Assembly: GCA_903834785.1 (NCBI GenBank)
Contig: CAILKP010000061.1
Span: 176,228 to 240,227, forward strand
Direction: 5' to 3'
From: an uncultured bacterium
GTDB lineage: Bacteria > Planctomycetota > Phycisphaerae > Phycisphaerales > UBA1924
DNA: 64,000 nucleotides
Below, one piece after another: positions 28,457-36,852 of this stretch. The first letter of the stretch is position 1, and each line of letters begins with the position of its first letter. The notes beneath the pieces are model-generated. The model saw nothing but the letters and a program-made list of their open reading frames with translations. It ran no database searches and was not told where the DNA came from. The position numbers were made by a program, and so were the translations under genes.

Positions 28457-29626
28457 GTGCACCGCCCCACGCTCTACACCCTGACGGCCGGCCACTGGAT
28501 GATCGATCTCTGCCAGGGCGTCGTGCCCGCCATGCTCCCGTTTCTGGTACAGGCCGGCAGCATCACCAGCAAGGCCGAGGCGGGCCGCCTGGTGCTGGCC
28601 ATGTCCCTGGCCTCGGCCATCGTCCAGCCCGGCTTCGGCCTCTACGCCGACAAGCGCCCGACCGGCTGGGTGCTTCCCGTCTCCGTCGTGCTGGCCACGC
28701 TCTGCGTCATCCTCGGCGCCATCACCGACAGCAACCTGCTGGCCCTGGCCGTTCTGGGCATCGCCGGCATCGGCATCGCCGCGTTCCACCCGGAGGCCGC
28801 CAAGCGCGCCGCCGCCGCGGCAGGGGGCCGCAAGTCATCGGGCATGTCCCTGTTTGCCATGGGCGGCACCGTCGGCTTTGCCACCGCACCGCTGGTGACC
28901 TCACCCATCCTCGAGCATCTCGGCCGCTCCGGCCTCTGGCTGCTGCTGCTTCCCGGCATCACCGTCGCCGTCCTGCTCCAGCTCCACGCCGTCGGCAACG
29001 CCCACAGCCCGGCCGCTCTCACCAACGGCTCGTCATCGGCACCGGCCCAGGAGCCACGCCGCAACGACTGGCGCGGGTTCACCATCCTGGCCAGTGCGAT
29101 GACCATGCGGGCCGTGGCCTTCTACGGCCTGAACACCTTCCTGGCCCTGTTCTTCATGCAGCGCTTCGGTGATGAGGCCAAGATCGCCAACATCCCCCTG
29201 TCCATCTTCCTGCTCTCAAGCATCCCCGGCACGCTGCTCGGCGGCCGCATGGCCGATGGCTGGTCGCGCCAGGGCACCATCATCGCGGGGCTGGTACTGG
29301 TGGCGGTCTCCATCCTCGGCCTGGTGCTCATCCCCTGGCAGCCCGCGTGCTGGGGGCTGTGCGTACTGCTGGGCATCGGCCTGTTCATGCCCTCGAGCGT
29401 CATGGTCATCATCGGCCAGGAGCTGCTGCCCACCCGCCCGGGCCTGGCCTCCGGGGTCACACTCGGCCTGGCAGTCTCTGTCGGTGGCCTGATGGCCCCG
29501 GTCCTGGGCGTCATCGGCGACCACTACGGTCTGAGCGCCACCCTCGGCTCCGTCGCGGCCATCTGTCTGGCCGGCGCGGTGCTGACCTGGATGACGCCGA
29601 ACCCCGAGCTCACGACCAAGGCATGA
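28457..29626 (+). CDS. MFS transporter, fosmidomycin-resistance (Fsr) type
   Basis: 389 aa with 12 predicted membrane helices. The start GHWMIDLCQGVVPAMLPFL and the segment AFHPEAAKRAAAAAGGRKSS with SLFAMGGTVGFATAP are Fsr landmarks. In E. coli Fsr exports fosmidomycin; natural substrate unknown. GTG start at 28457. Ends at a strong hairpin terminator (29641). Confidence 0.85.
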   Translation: MHRPTLYTLTAGHWMIDLCQGVVPAMLPFLVQAGSITSKAEAGRLVLAMSLASAIVQPGFGLYADKRPTGWVLPVSVVLATLCVILGAITDSNLLALAVLGIAGIGIAAFHPEAAKRAAAAAGGRKSSGMSLFAMGGTVGFATAPLVTSPILEHLGRSGLWLLLLPGITVAVLLQLHAVGNAHSPAALTNGSSSAPAQEPRRNDWRGFTILASAMTMRAVAFYGLNTFLALFFMQRFGDEAKIANIPLSIFLLSSIPGTLLGGRMADGWSRQGTIIAGLVLVAVSILGLVLIPWQPACWGLCVLLGIGLFMPSSVMVIIGQELLPTRPGLASGVTLGLAVSVGGLMAPVLGVIGDHYGLSATLGSVAAICLAGAVLTWMTPNPELTTKA

Positions 29627-29640
29627 CACAGGACCGCGGG

Positions 29641-29661
29641 CCATCCGAACCGGATGGCTTT
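29641..29661 (+). terminator. Hairpin terminator between fsr-like gene and scoA
   Basis: CCATCCG-AAC-CGGATGG, a 7-bp stem with a 3-base loop, followed by CTTTCGTT. Located 15 bp after the exporter stop at a convergent junction. Confidence 0.75.
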
Positions 29662-29670
29662 CGTTCTGAC

Positions 29671-29699
29671 TGCCCTTGTCTTCCCCTCGCGACTCCCTC
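29671..29699. repeat. Short GAGTCGCG-type element next to scoA stop
   Basis: Contains CTTGTCTTCCCCTCGCGACTC and lies directly 3' of the minus-strand scoA stop. It matches the end portion of the copies at 12873-12947 and 27853-27925. Confidence 0.55.
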
Positions 29700-30530
29700 T
29701 TACTTCGTCACCGTCCGCTGCTCGATCCGCTTGACCGGGCTGGGGTTCAGCACCATGCGGTTGATGTAGTTGCCCGGGGTGTGGATGTGATCCGGGTCAA
29801 TCGTCCCGGTCGGCACGATCCGCTCGACCTCGGCGATCACAAACGCCGCGGCGGTGGCCATCATGGGGTTGAAGTTCCGCGCCGTCTTGTTGTACACCAG
29901 GTTGCCGAACTCATCGGCCTGGTCCGCCTTGACCAGTGCCAGGTCGGCGTACAGGCCGGTCTCCAGCACGTACTGCCGGGCCGTTCCACCCTGCGGCAGC
30001 TTCACGCCGCCCTTGCCCATGTCCGTCGCCCGCCCGGCGTAGCCCTTGCCCGGGATCGTGCAGCCGCACAGGCCGTCGCTGGGCCGGTAGAACGCCCGCT
30101 GCTCCTTGCCATCGGCCACGACCGTCCCCGCGCCCGTCGCGGTGTAGAACGCCGGGATGCCCGCACCGCCGGCCCGGATCCGCTCGGCCAGCGTGCCCTG
30201 GGGGTTGAACTCCACCTCCAGCTCCCCATTGAGGAACTGGCTCTCGAAGTTGGCGTTCTCGCCGACGTAGCTGGAGATCATCTTGCTGATCTGCCGCGTC
30301 TGGAGCAGCAGGCCAAGCCCCCAGTCATCCACACCCGCGTTGTTGCTGATGCAGGTCAACCCCTTGACGCCCGAATCCCGCAGCGCGAGGATGAGCTGCT
30401 CCGGGATGCCGCAGAGGCCGAAGCCACCGACCATCACGGTCATGTGGTCCTTAAGCACCCCGGCTGACTTGAGGTCAGCAAAGGCAGCGGCGGCGGAGGC
30501 GAACGTCTTGGTGGAAGTGGAGCTGGACAT
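29700..30530 (-). CDS. scoA: 3-oxoacid CoA-transferase subunit A
   Basis: 276 aa. The alpha subunit of succinyl-CoA:3-ketoacid CoA-transferase moves CoA between succinate and acetoacetate. HMTVMVGGFGLCGIPEQLI is the family start, then LTCISNNAGVDDWGLGLLL and FNPQGTLAERIRAGGAGIPAFYT. The catalytic Glu is in the B subunit, and no scoB is adjacent on either side: downstream is a convergent exporter, upstream is fliS. Start set at MSSSTS; the frame extends eight codons upstream. Confidence 0.92.
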   Translation of the reverse strand: MSSSTSTKTFASAAAAFADLKSAGVLKDHMTVMVGGFGLCGIPEQLILALRDSGVKGLTCISNNAGVDDWGLGLLLQTRQISKMISSYVGENANFESQFLNGELEVEFNPQGTLAERIRAGGAGIPAFYTATGAGTVVADGKEQRAFYRPSDGLCGCTIPGKGYAGRATDMGKGGVKLPQGGTARQYVLETGLYADLALVKADQADEFGNLVYNKTARNFNPMMATAAAFVIAEVERIVPTGTIDPDHIHTPGNYINRMVLNPSPVKRIEQRTVTK

Positions 30531-30590
30531 GGCTGGCCGAGTGTAGAACCACACCGGGCCGCCGTGGCCTTTGCCAGTTGCGGGCCGGCC

Positions 30591-31076
30591 TCAGCCAGCG
30601 ACCGAGAGGGTGCTGATGCCGGGGCCGCCGTCTGCCGCGGGCTGGGGAGCCAGGGGCTTGGGGGTGACCGCGCCGGGCAGCTCGCCGCGCTTGCGCATTT
30701 CGGTGACCTTCTCGATGAGCATCACCCACGTTTCACGCTCATAGTCCAGCAGCTTGATGACCTCATCGGCCTTCTCGATGCTGCGTTCGTGGCTGGATTC
30801 CATCAGCCGGGACATCATGAACAGGTACAGCGAGCTCAGGCGGTCGTAGAGCTGGCGATCCGGCTCGGGCTTCATCGTGGTGACGAGCTCGACGAGGATC
30901 GCGCGGCAGCGAGTAAAGCCGTTGAATACCGCTTCGTAGTTCTTGTTTGCCAGCCCGTCGCGGCCCTGGCGGCAGAACTTCAGCGCGCCCTCGAGGAGCA
31001 TCAGCCGAAGCTGCTCGGGCGTGGCGGTCAGGATCTTCGTGGCCAGGTACGCGTTGGCTGCTGGATCGCTACTCAT
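30591..31076 (-). CDS. fliS: Flagellar export chaperone FliS
   Basis: 161 aa. FliS binds flagellin and keeps it unfolded for export. Typical features: NAYLATKILTATPEQLRLML at the start, the FCRQG helix, and YDRLSSLYLFMMSRLMESS. The Pro/Ala-rich tail after about 140 is extra. Lies 230 bp downstream of fliD on the same strand. No flagellin gene in the window. Confidence 0.92.
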   Translation of the reverse strand: MSSDPAANAYLATKILTATPEQLRLMLLEGALKFCRQGRDGLANKNYEAVFNGFTRCRAILVELVTTMKPEPDRQLYDRLSSLYLFMMSRLMESSHERSIEKADEVIKLLDYERETWVMLIEKVTEMRKRGELPGAVTPKPLAPQPAADGGPGISTLSVAG

Positions 31077-31142
31077 TCGTGGGGGTTCTATCGGTCCGGT
31101 GCGGAGGCCACTCAAGCCGTGCGGGGTGATTGCCAGAACGCC

Positions 31143-31168
31143 AAAACACTTGCCGTTTTGCGTGTTTT
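31143..31168. promoter_or_regulatory. Inverted repeat between fliD and fliS
   Basis: AAAACAC...GTGTTTT with a 12-base loop in the 229-bp gap between fliD and fliS. It could be a weak terminator/attenuator or an operator. Confidence 0.35.
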
Positions 31169-31305
31169 AACCGGCACAATCACGCGCGGATAACAACGCC
31201 GGCCCAGCGGAGGCGACCGCGCAAGCACGAACGCCGGCTTGGCTTTTGCCGCCGGACGGGACGGTGGTTCACGCTTAACTCAGCCGATGGCCTCACCGAG
31301 CCGGC

Positions 31306-34209
31306 TTACTGCAGGGCCCGGATGCCGCCGACGGCACCGGACTGGCTCTGCAGCTTGCCGATGGACTCTTCCATGGCCAGGAACTGGCGCTGCAGGATCG
31401 TGCGGCGACGCTCGATCCGGGCATCCAGATCGGCAATCTTGGTCGTCTGGGCCTTGACCTGATCGTCGAGGGTCTTGTTGCTGCGGGTGATCAGGCCGTC
31501 GGTCGGCTTGACGAACCGGTCGATCTCCGCGGCCAGCCGCTCGGCGATGCCCTGGCGGGTGATCGTGGACGTGCTGGTGGTGACCCGGACCGTGATGCCC
31601 GTCATCGGGTTGCCGTTGCGGTCCAGCACCGGCGTGGTGCCCGCCGCAACGGTCGTTGCACCGCGGGCGGCGAACAGGTCAGCCACGGCCTGCGGGTCCT
31701 CCGTCAGGGCGGCACGGAGCTTGGCACTGTCCAGACTCATCGTGTTGTCTCGGTCAACCTTCACGCCGACCTGTGCCAGCGTGGTGTAGCGGCCAGTGAC
31801 ACCGATCGGGTTGCCCTGGATAATCGAGAAGATGTTCTGGCGCATCTGCTGGACCAGCGGGTCGCCCAGCAGGGTGCCCTTCTTCTGGGTCTCGGCATCG
31901 TACTTGGTCAGGTCGTCGATCTTGCTGACCACATCGTTGAACGCGGTGACCATCTCATTGATCGCCGTCTCGATCGCGGCGGTGTCCTGCGCGACGGTGA
32001 TGCTGACGGGATTGACGTTCACCGCCTTGGCCGTGATCTGCAGGTTGCTGGCGATGCCGCTGATGGTGTTGGTCGTGGACTGGAACAGCAGGGCCCGCGC
32101 CGGGTCGTCGGAGCCGTAGAAGATGCGGCTGTCCTGAGCTGCCGAAGTCTGGTACAGCCCCAGATCAAACGTGCCGGGGTCGGAGATGAAGGCGCCGGCC
32201 GAGCCGGTTGCGCGGGACGTCAACACCAGCCGCGCGGGACGCGAGGGCGAGCCGTCGTTGACGATCGTGGCGATGGCCATGCCGTTGGCCGCGTTGATCT
32301 TGTCGGTCACCTGCTGGAGCGTGTCGCCGGAGTCGAAGGCGATGTTCTTCTCGAAACTGCCGTCGACTTTGTTGCTGCTGCCGACCGCCGACGCCGTGCC
32401 GACGAGGTTCAGGTCGCGGGCCACCGTGCCGGAGAGATCGCGGATCGAGATCTTCTGACCGCCGGCGCCGCTGCCGCGGACCTTCTCCTTGATGACGATG
32501 CCGTCGCCGTTGTCGTTGATCGAGGCCGTCACGTCCGGTGCGGCGGAGTTGATCGCCGAGATGATGTCACCGATGTTCTGCGCATCGGTGCCGATGTTGA
32601 CGGTCTTGCGTTCACCGTAGCTGGTGACGATTTCAAAGCGGCCTGAGCCGACGGTGCGGCCTCCGGGCAGAGCGCTGAGCTTGGTGTTGCGGCTGAGATA
32701 TCCCATCTGCAGGTTGTCGTTGCCCCAGACACTCGACGACTGCGGGGTGATGTTCATCGCCGAGGCGCCGTCGAGCGTGACGGAGAACGAGCCGCCGCCG
32801 CTGGTGTTGTCGGTGAACGTGACACCGGTGCCCCTGGCGTTGAGCGCCATGGTGACGGCGCCGCCCGTCTCATCGCCGATCTGCTTCATCAGGTCCGACA
32901 GCGAGCCGGCGGGGTCGGCGGTGATCGAGAACGACTGGCCGTCCTTGGTCGTGATGCCGAAGCCCGAGCCGTTGAGCCCGCGGCCGCCGTTGATCGAACC
33001 GAGCAGCACCGAGTTCATCGCCGCCTGCACCCGCTTGCCGGTCAGGGTGCCGCCGGTAGTGGTCATCTTGATACCAAGATCCGCCGCGGTGGTGTTCCCG
33101 TTGATCTCAACTACCGAGAAGACCGGGCTGGTACCGCTCGGCGTCGTCAGATCGGTCAGTTCGATCCCGGTTCCGGCGCTGTTGATGGCCGCCGAGACCT
33201 TCTGCGTCACACCGGCCCTTGCCTGCGTGTTGATGCGGTCGACCACGCCCTGGAGGTCCGTGACTGCGGACTTGACCTTGGTCAGCACGGCCGCACCGCC
33301 GCCTTCGGGCACGCGGTTCTCGTACATGTCGCCGATATCGATGTTGATCGCCTCACCCGAGCGCGTGATGATCGAGAAGTCGGGCGTCGAGGTGCCACCG
33401 GTGCGCGAGATGAACACGCCGCGGCCGTCATTGAGCGTCGACAGGCTCGTCGCGCCGCCGACCGTGTTGATCATGGTGCCGTTGATGCGCCCGGCCGAAC
33501 CGGTCGCTGCGGCCGTGCCCGCGATGCCCAGCGAGGTCGCCGTGGTGCCTCCGGTGACGTTCTCGATCTTCAGCCGGCCTGAGCCGCCTGCACCGTCGGC
33601 CATCACGAGTCGATCACCATCGACCGTCGCGGTGACCTTGCCGCCGGTGGCATCGCTGATGGCCGTCATCACCTCGGTCACCGTTCCGACGCGCGAGAGA
33701 TCGACATTGGTGACGGTGCCTGCCGAGTCGGTCACGATGATCCGCCCGCGCTGCACACCCTGCCCGCCGTTGAGCTGGCTCAGCGGCGTGTCGCGGCTCA
33801 GCAGCGCCTGCCGCGGTTCCAGCGTCAGATTGGTGATGCCCACCGCAGAGGTTGTCGCGTCGGCAAAGCCACGCGACACCGTCTGCTGCGTGGCCACCAG
33901 GCGGTCGACCGTGAAGCGGTACGTACCGGGTGCCGCACCGGCCGTGGCCGTTGCGGTCAGCACATCGGCGTTGCTGCTGGCGGTCGTGGCGGTTTTGAAG
34001 ATCTGCGAGGTGTTGAACTTCGTCGATGCGCTCTTGAGCGACGAGAGGCGCGTGTTGACATCCAGCAGCGCGGTCTGCTGCAGCGAGATATCCCGGATTC
34101 GCTTCTGATAGATCGTCTTGGGCCGCGCATCGAGCTGCAGCAGCTGATTGATCAGCTGCTCGCTGTTGATGCCAGAGAAGATACCGACTCCGGATGTGAT
34201 GCTGCTCAT
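31306..34209 (-). CDS. fliD: Flagellar filament capping protein FliD (very long form)
   Basis: 967 aa, about twice E. coli FliD. FliD caps the filament and helps flagellin fold. The N-terminus SGVGIFSGINSEQLINQLLQ and the C-terminal D0/D1 coiled coil (DDQVKAQTTKIADLDARIE, then FLAMEESIGKLQSQ) are standard. Between them are several flagellin-hook IN-type repeats: QLNGGQGVQRG, TLNDGRGVF, SINGGRGLNG and LPGGRTVGSG each begin a similar unit with NIDIGD- or SITADPAG-like follow-up. The ATG has GGAG ten bases upstream. Confidence 0.92.
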   Translation of the reverse strand: MSSITSGVGIFSGINSEQLINQLLQLDARPKTIYQKRIRDISLQQTALLDVNTRLSSLKSASTKFNTSQIFKTATTASSNADVLTATATAGAAPGTYRFTVDRLVATQQTVSRGFADATTSAVGITNLTLEPRQALLSRDTPLSQLNGGQGVQRGRIIVTDSAGTVTNVDLSRVGTVTEVMTAISDATGGKVTATVDGDRLVMADGAGGSGRLKIENVTGGTTATSLGIAGTAAATGSAGRINGTMINTVGGATSLSTLNDGRGVFISRTGGTSTPDFSIITRSGEAINIDIGDMYENRVPEGGGAAVLTKVKSAVTDLQGVVDRINTQARAGVTQKVSAAINSAGTGIELTDLTTPSGTSPVFSVVEINGNTTAADLGIKMTTTGGTLTGKRVQAAMNSVLLGSINGGRGLNGSGFGITTKDGQSFSITADPAGSLSDLMKQIGDETGGAVTMALNARGTGVTFTDNTSGGGSFSVTLDGASAMNITPQSSSVWGNDNLQMGYLSRNTKLSALPGGRTVGSGRFEIVTSYGERKTVNIGTDAQNIGDIISAINSAAPDVTASINDNGDGIVIKEKVRGSGAGGQKISIRDLSGTVARDLNLVGTASAVGSSNKVDGSFEKNIAFDSGDTLQQVTDKINAANGMAIATIVNDGSPSRPARLVLTSRATGSAGAFISDPGTFDLGLYQTSAAQDSRIFYGSDDPARALLFQSTTNTISGIASNLQITAKAVNVNPVSITVAQDTAAIETAINEMVTAFNDVVSKIDDLTKYDAETQKKGTLLGDPLVQQMRQNIFSIIQGNPIGVTGRYTTLAQVGVKVDRDNTMSLDSAKLRAALTEDPQAVADLFAARGATTVAAGTTPVLDRNGNPMTGITVRVTTSTSTITRQGIAERLAAEIDRFVKPTDGLITRSNKTLDDQVKAQTTKIADLDARIERRRTILQRQFLAMEESIGKLQSQSGAVGGIRALQ

Positions 34210-34228
34210 AAGCGACGGCTCCTGCAAA

Positions 34229-34245
34229 GCCGCACTCCGTGCGGC
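34229..34245 (-). promoter_or_regulatory. Leader hairpin upstream of fliD
   Basis: Perfect GCCGCAC-(3 nt)-GTGCGGC stem-loop about six bases before the Shine-Dalgarno of fliD. It could influence translation or mRNA stability. A GGCCGATC sequence further upstream is only a weak resemblance to a sigma-28 -10 element. Confidence 0.45.
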
Positions 34246-34518
34246 ATCGGTGAAGATCGGCCGGTTTTGCCAGCGAGTTCACCCGGGACGCCTGATAACC
34301 AGCGTGAGCGGACATCCATTAGGGCGAACTCCGGCCACGGTCAGGCACCGACAACTTCCCGAGTCAGACAACCAAACCTGCAGCCGGGGACCGCCGATAA
34401 TCGATGAACCCGTCAGCGGCCCGGACGTAGGCCGATTGCCTTCGCACCCGACTCCCACGCCGGCTTGGCCTTCTGGCAGCCCTTTGCTGCCGCGACCAAC
34501 CCTGACTGAAACCAAACA

Positions 34519-35172
34519 GTGACCTTTACCTCGCTCAAGCCGATCAAACTTCTTCTGACCCTGCACGGGTCACTGGTCATCCTCATCGGTCTGGCCACCG
34601 TGGCCGCCGCCCTGCTGCAGCAGCCTGCGGCGATCTTTGTCGTGGCCTTTGAGGTCTCCTTCATCGCTGCCGGCGTGTTCACCATCGCTCTGGCCACAGG
34701 TCGCATCCGCAGCGGCCGGGCGGTCACCCTGCTGTGCATTGCCGGCGCGATCGTGGCCCCGACCGTGTGCGGCTACCTCGCCGTCAACGGCGAACTGATG
34801 GAACGAAATCTCAAGTGGTGGGCACTGGTCCGCCTGGCGCTGGGCGTTGTTCCCTTCGTCTTTGCCGGCCTTGAAGTCGCTCTTCGTGCGCCGGCTGCCA
34901 GTTCCCGGCGGCTTGGCCTGGGCGTTCTGCTGCTGCTGCCCACGGCGGCTGTGGCCGCAGCGTTTTCCATGAACGGCGTGCGGGCCGCGTTCGGCGAGCT
35001 GCACGGCCTGGTCCAGGTGCTGGGCACCCTTGGCGGCTTCTTTGTGATCCTCGGCTCGGTCTGTGCGGCGGGGCACTACTTCATCTCGGCGTTTGAGCAC
35101 GGCGTCGCCGCCGCCGAGCGTTCGGAAGACCAGCTTGCCGCCGCGCCGACCGCCGGGCCCGGCACCCCCTGA
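34519..35172 (+). CDS. Multi-pass membrane protein of unknown function
   Basis: 217 aa from a GTG. About five to six hydrophobic segments, roughly at 12-35, 38-60, 68-90, 103-122, 132-150 and 162-190. The C-terminus is a short Ala/Pro-rich cytoplasmic tail. No family recognised. Divergent from fliD, 309 bp away. Confidence 0.65.
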   Translation: MTFTSLKPIKLLLTLHGSLVILIGLATVAAALLQQPAAIFVVAFEVSFIAAGVFTIALATGRIRSGRAVTLLCIAGAIVAPTVCGYLAVNGELMERNLKWWALVRLALGVVPFVFAGLEVALRAPAASSRRLGLGVLLLLPTAAVAAAFSMNGVRAAFGELHGLVQVLGTLGGFFVILGSVCAAGHYFISAFEHGVAAAERSEDQLAAAPTAGPGTP

Positions 35173-35346
35173 CCACACTGCCTTGACTCGACCCCCTGGC
35201 AGATGGCCGGGGTCCTCTCCACAGTCTGAATGTTTGACTAGCGCTCCTTGGGGCCCGTTCGCCCCGGCGGTTCTGCATCGGATAACCTTGGCCGTCCGAA
35301 CCCATCGGACAATCACCGGGCAACGGAGTCGCCCGCGGAGCCAGCC

Positions 35347-36822
35347 GTGCAGGATGCCTTTACGCCAGACAGTCACCCCTCGCCCCATTTCCGCCGAACC
35401 GCCGGAAGGCTGTCGCTCGCCGCGGCCCTGCTGGCCGGCTGCAGCGTGCTTGCCGGCTGCTCGGTCTTTGGCGGTTCCGGCTCGGACAGTTCCGCCTCGG
35501 CACCCAAGGACCAGTCTCCCAGTGACATCCCCCGCGTGCTGGTGCCCGGCATTGCCGGGGAGCCGGACATGCGTGTCCGTGTTGCTGCGGCCTCAACGAA
35601 GCTCCGCCTCTCCGCCAGCGTCGGCGGCGCGCTGTATGCCGCACCGACGGGCTCCAACCGCCCGGCTGCCCGGCTGAGCACACCTGTTGAGGTTCAACTG
35701 ACTGCAACTGAGTGGGAGCTCAAGGACTCTTCAGGTCTGGTCGGCCGGTTCCCGCGGACCACATCCATTGAACTGGCCGCCAGCGAGGGTGCAGTCGGCG
35801 GCATGGCCCGACTGAACGCCAGCCGCCGGGACGGCCAGGGCGATGCCGAGTCACCGGTCAGGGTCGATCCGCTCCGCGAGCCGTCCATCCTGCTGGGCGG
35901 CAAGCCGTACTCGGGCACCTTCCGGCTCGTCGCCCGCGGTCCGGCACCCGTCGGCACGTTCGATGTCATCGAGACCACCGGCATCGAGGAGTACCTCAAG
36001 GGCGTGGTCTCGTCGGAGCTGTTTGCCTCCTGGCCCCAGGGAGCCTTCAACGCTCAGGCCGTGGCCGCACGCAGCTACGCACTCCACGAGCGCACCCGCG
36101 CCCGCGCCGCCGGCGCACCGTTTGATGTCGAAGCCAGCGTGAACGATCAGGCCTATTCCGGCAGCAGCGAACTGCCGCAGGCCATCGCCGCCGTGCGCCA
36201 GACCCGCGGCGTCGTGCTGACGTGGTCGGGCCAGATTCTGCGTGCGTACTACAGCTCAACATCCGGCGGTCGCGCCGCATCGGCCAAGGACGTGTGGCCC
36301 ACCACCGGCGGGTTTGACTTCAACCTCGCCGGTCCGCTGCAGGCACAGAGCCGCGAGGAACTCGGGCGCACGGCCAAGTACTACCGCTGGACTGTGTACC
36401 GCACTCGGTACGAACTGCTTGGCCGCCTCCGCGCTTGGGGCGAGACGGCGCGGCACCCCGTCCGCTCGCTCAAGAGCATCGAGGCCATCACGGTCGAGGC
36501 CCGCAACAACGTCGGACGGCCAACCCGCTATCGCGTCATCCAGCCCGGCGGTGTCTCGTACACGCTCAACGCCGAGGAAATCCGCCGCGCCTGCAACGAG
36601 CCCGCACCCGGTCTTCCGACGATCACCGGCGAGACGATGGTCCGTTCCGGCGACATGGAGTTCAAGCTCATCGGCGATGTGTTCAGCCTGAGCGGCCGCG
36701 GCTATGGCCACGGTGTCGGCCTCTGCCAGTGGTCAGCCAAGGAACTTGCCGACAAGGGCCAGGACTGGCGAGCAATCGTCAGCAAGTTCTATCCGGGCGC
36801 CCGCATCGAGAAGGCGTACTAA
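35347..36822 (+). CDS. SpoIID/LytB-domain lipoprotein
   Basis: 491 aa from a GTG with GGAG seven bases upstream. The signal sequence has two lipobox candidates, LLAGC and VLAGC. A beta-rich first half is followed by a SpoIID domain: ETTGIEEYLKGVVSSELF, AVAARSYAL, YSSTSGGRAASAKDVW and the end GYGHGVGLCQWSAKELADKG. In Bacillus SpoIID is a lytic transglycosylase acting on denuded peptidoglycan; this homologue likely acts on cell-wall glycan outside the cytoplasmic membrane. Confidence 0.88.
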   Translation: MQDAFTPDSHPSPHFRRTAGRLSLAAALLAGCSVLAGCSVFGGSGSDSSASAPKDQSPSDIPRVLVPGIAGEPDMRVRVAAASTKLRLSASVGGALYAAPTGSNRPAARLSTPVEVQLTATEWELKDSSGLVGRFPRTTSIELAASEGAVGGMARLNASRRDGQGDAESPVRVDPLREPSILLGGKPYSGTFRLVARGPAPVGTFDVIETTGIEEYLKGVVSSELFASWPQGAFNAQAVAARSYALHERTRARAAGAPFDVEASVNDQAYSGSSELPQAIAAVRQTRGVVLTWSGQILRAYYSSTSGGRAASAKDVWPTTGGFDFNLAGPLQAQSREELGRTAKYYRWTVYRTRYELLGRLRAWGETARHPVRSLKSIEAITVEARNNVGRPTRYRVIQPGGVSYTLNAEEIRRACNEPAPGLPTITGETMVRSGDMEFKLIGDVFSLSGRGYGHGVGLCQWSAKELADKGQDWRAIVSKFYPGARIEKAY

Positions 36823-36852
36823 AGCAGCGGAGCCTCACGGCTCGGCTGGCGA

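Noticed and set aside
34229..34290. Sigma-28 promoter for fliD
   Set aside because: GGCCGATC resembles part of the -10 element, but no matching -35 at the right spacing.
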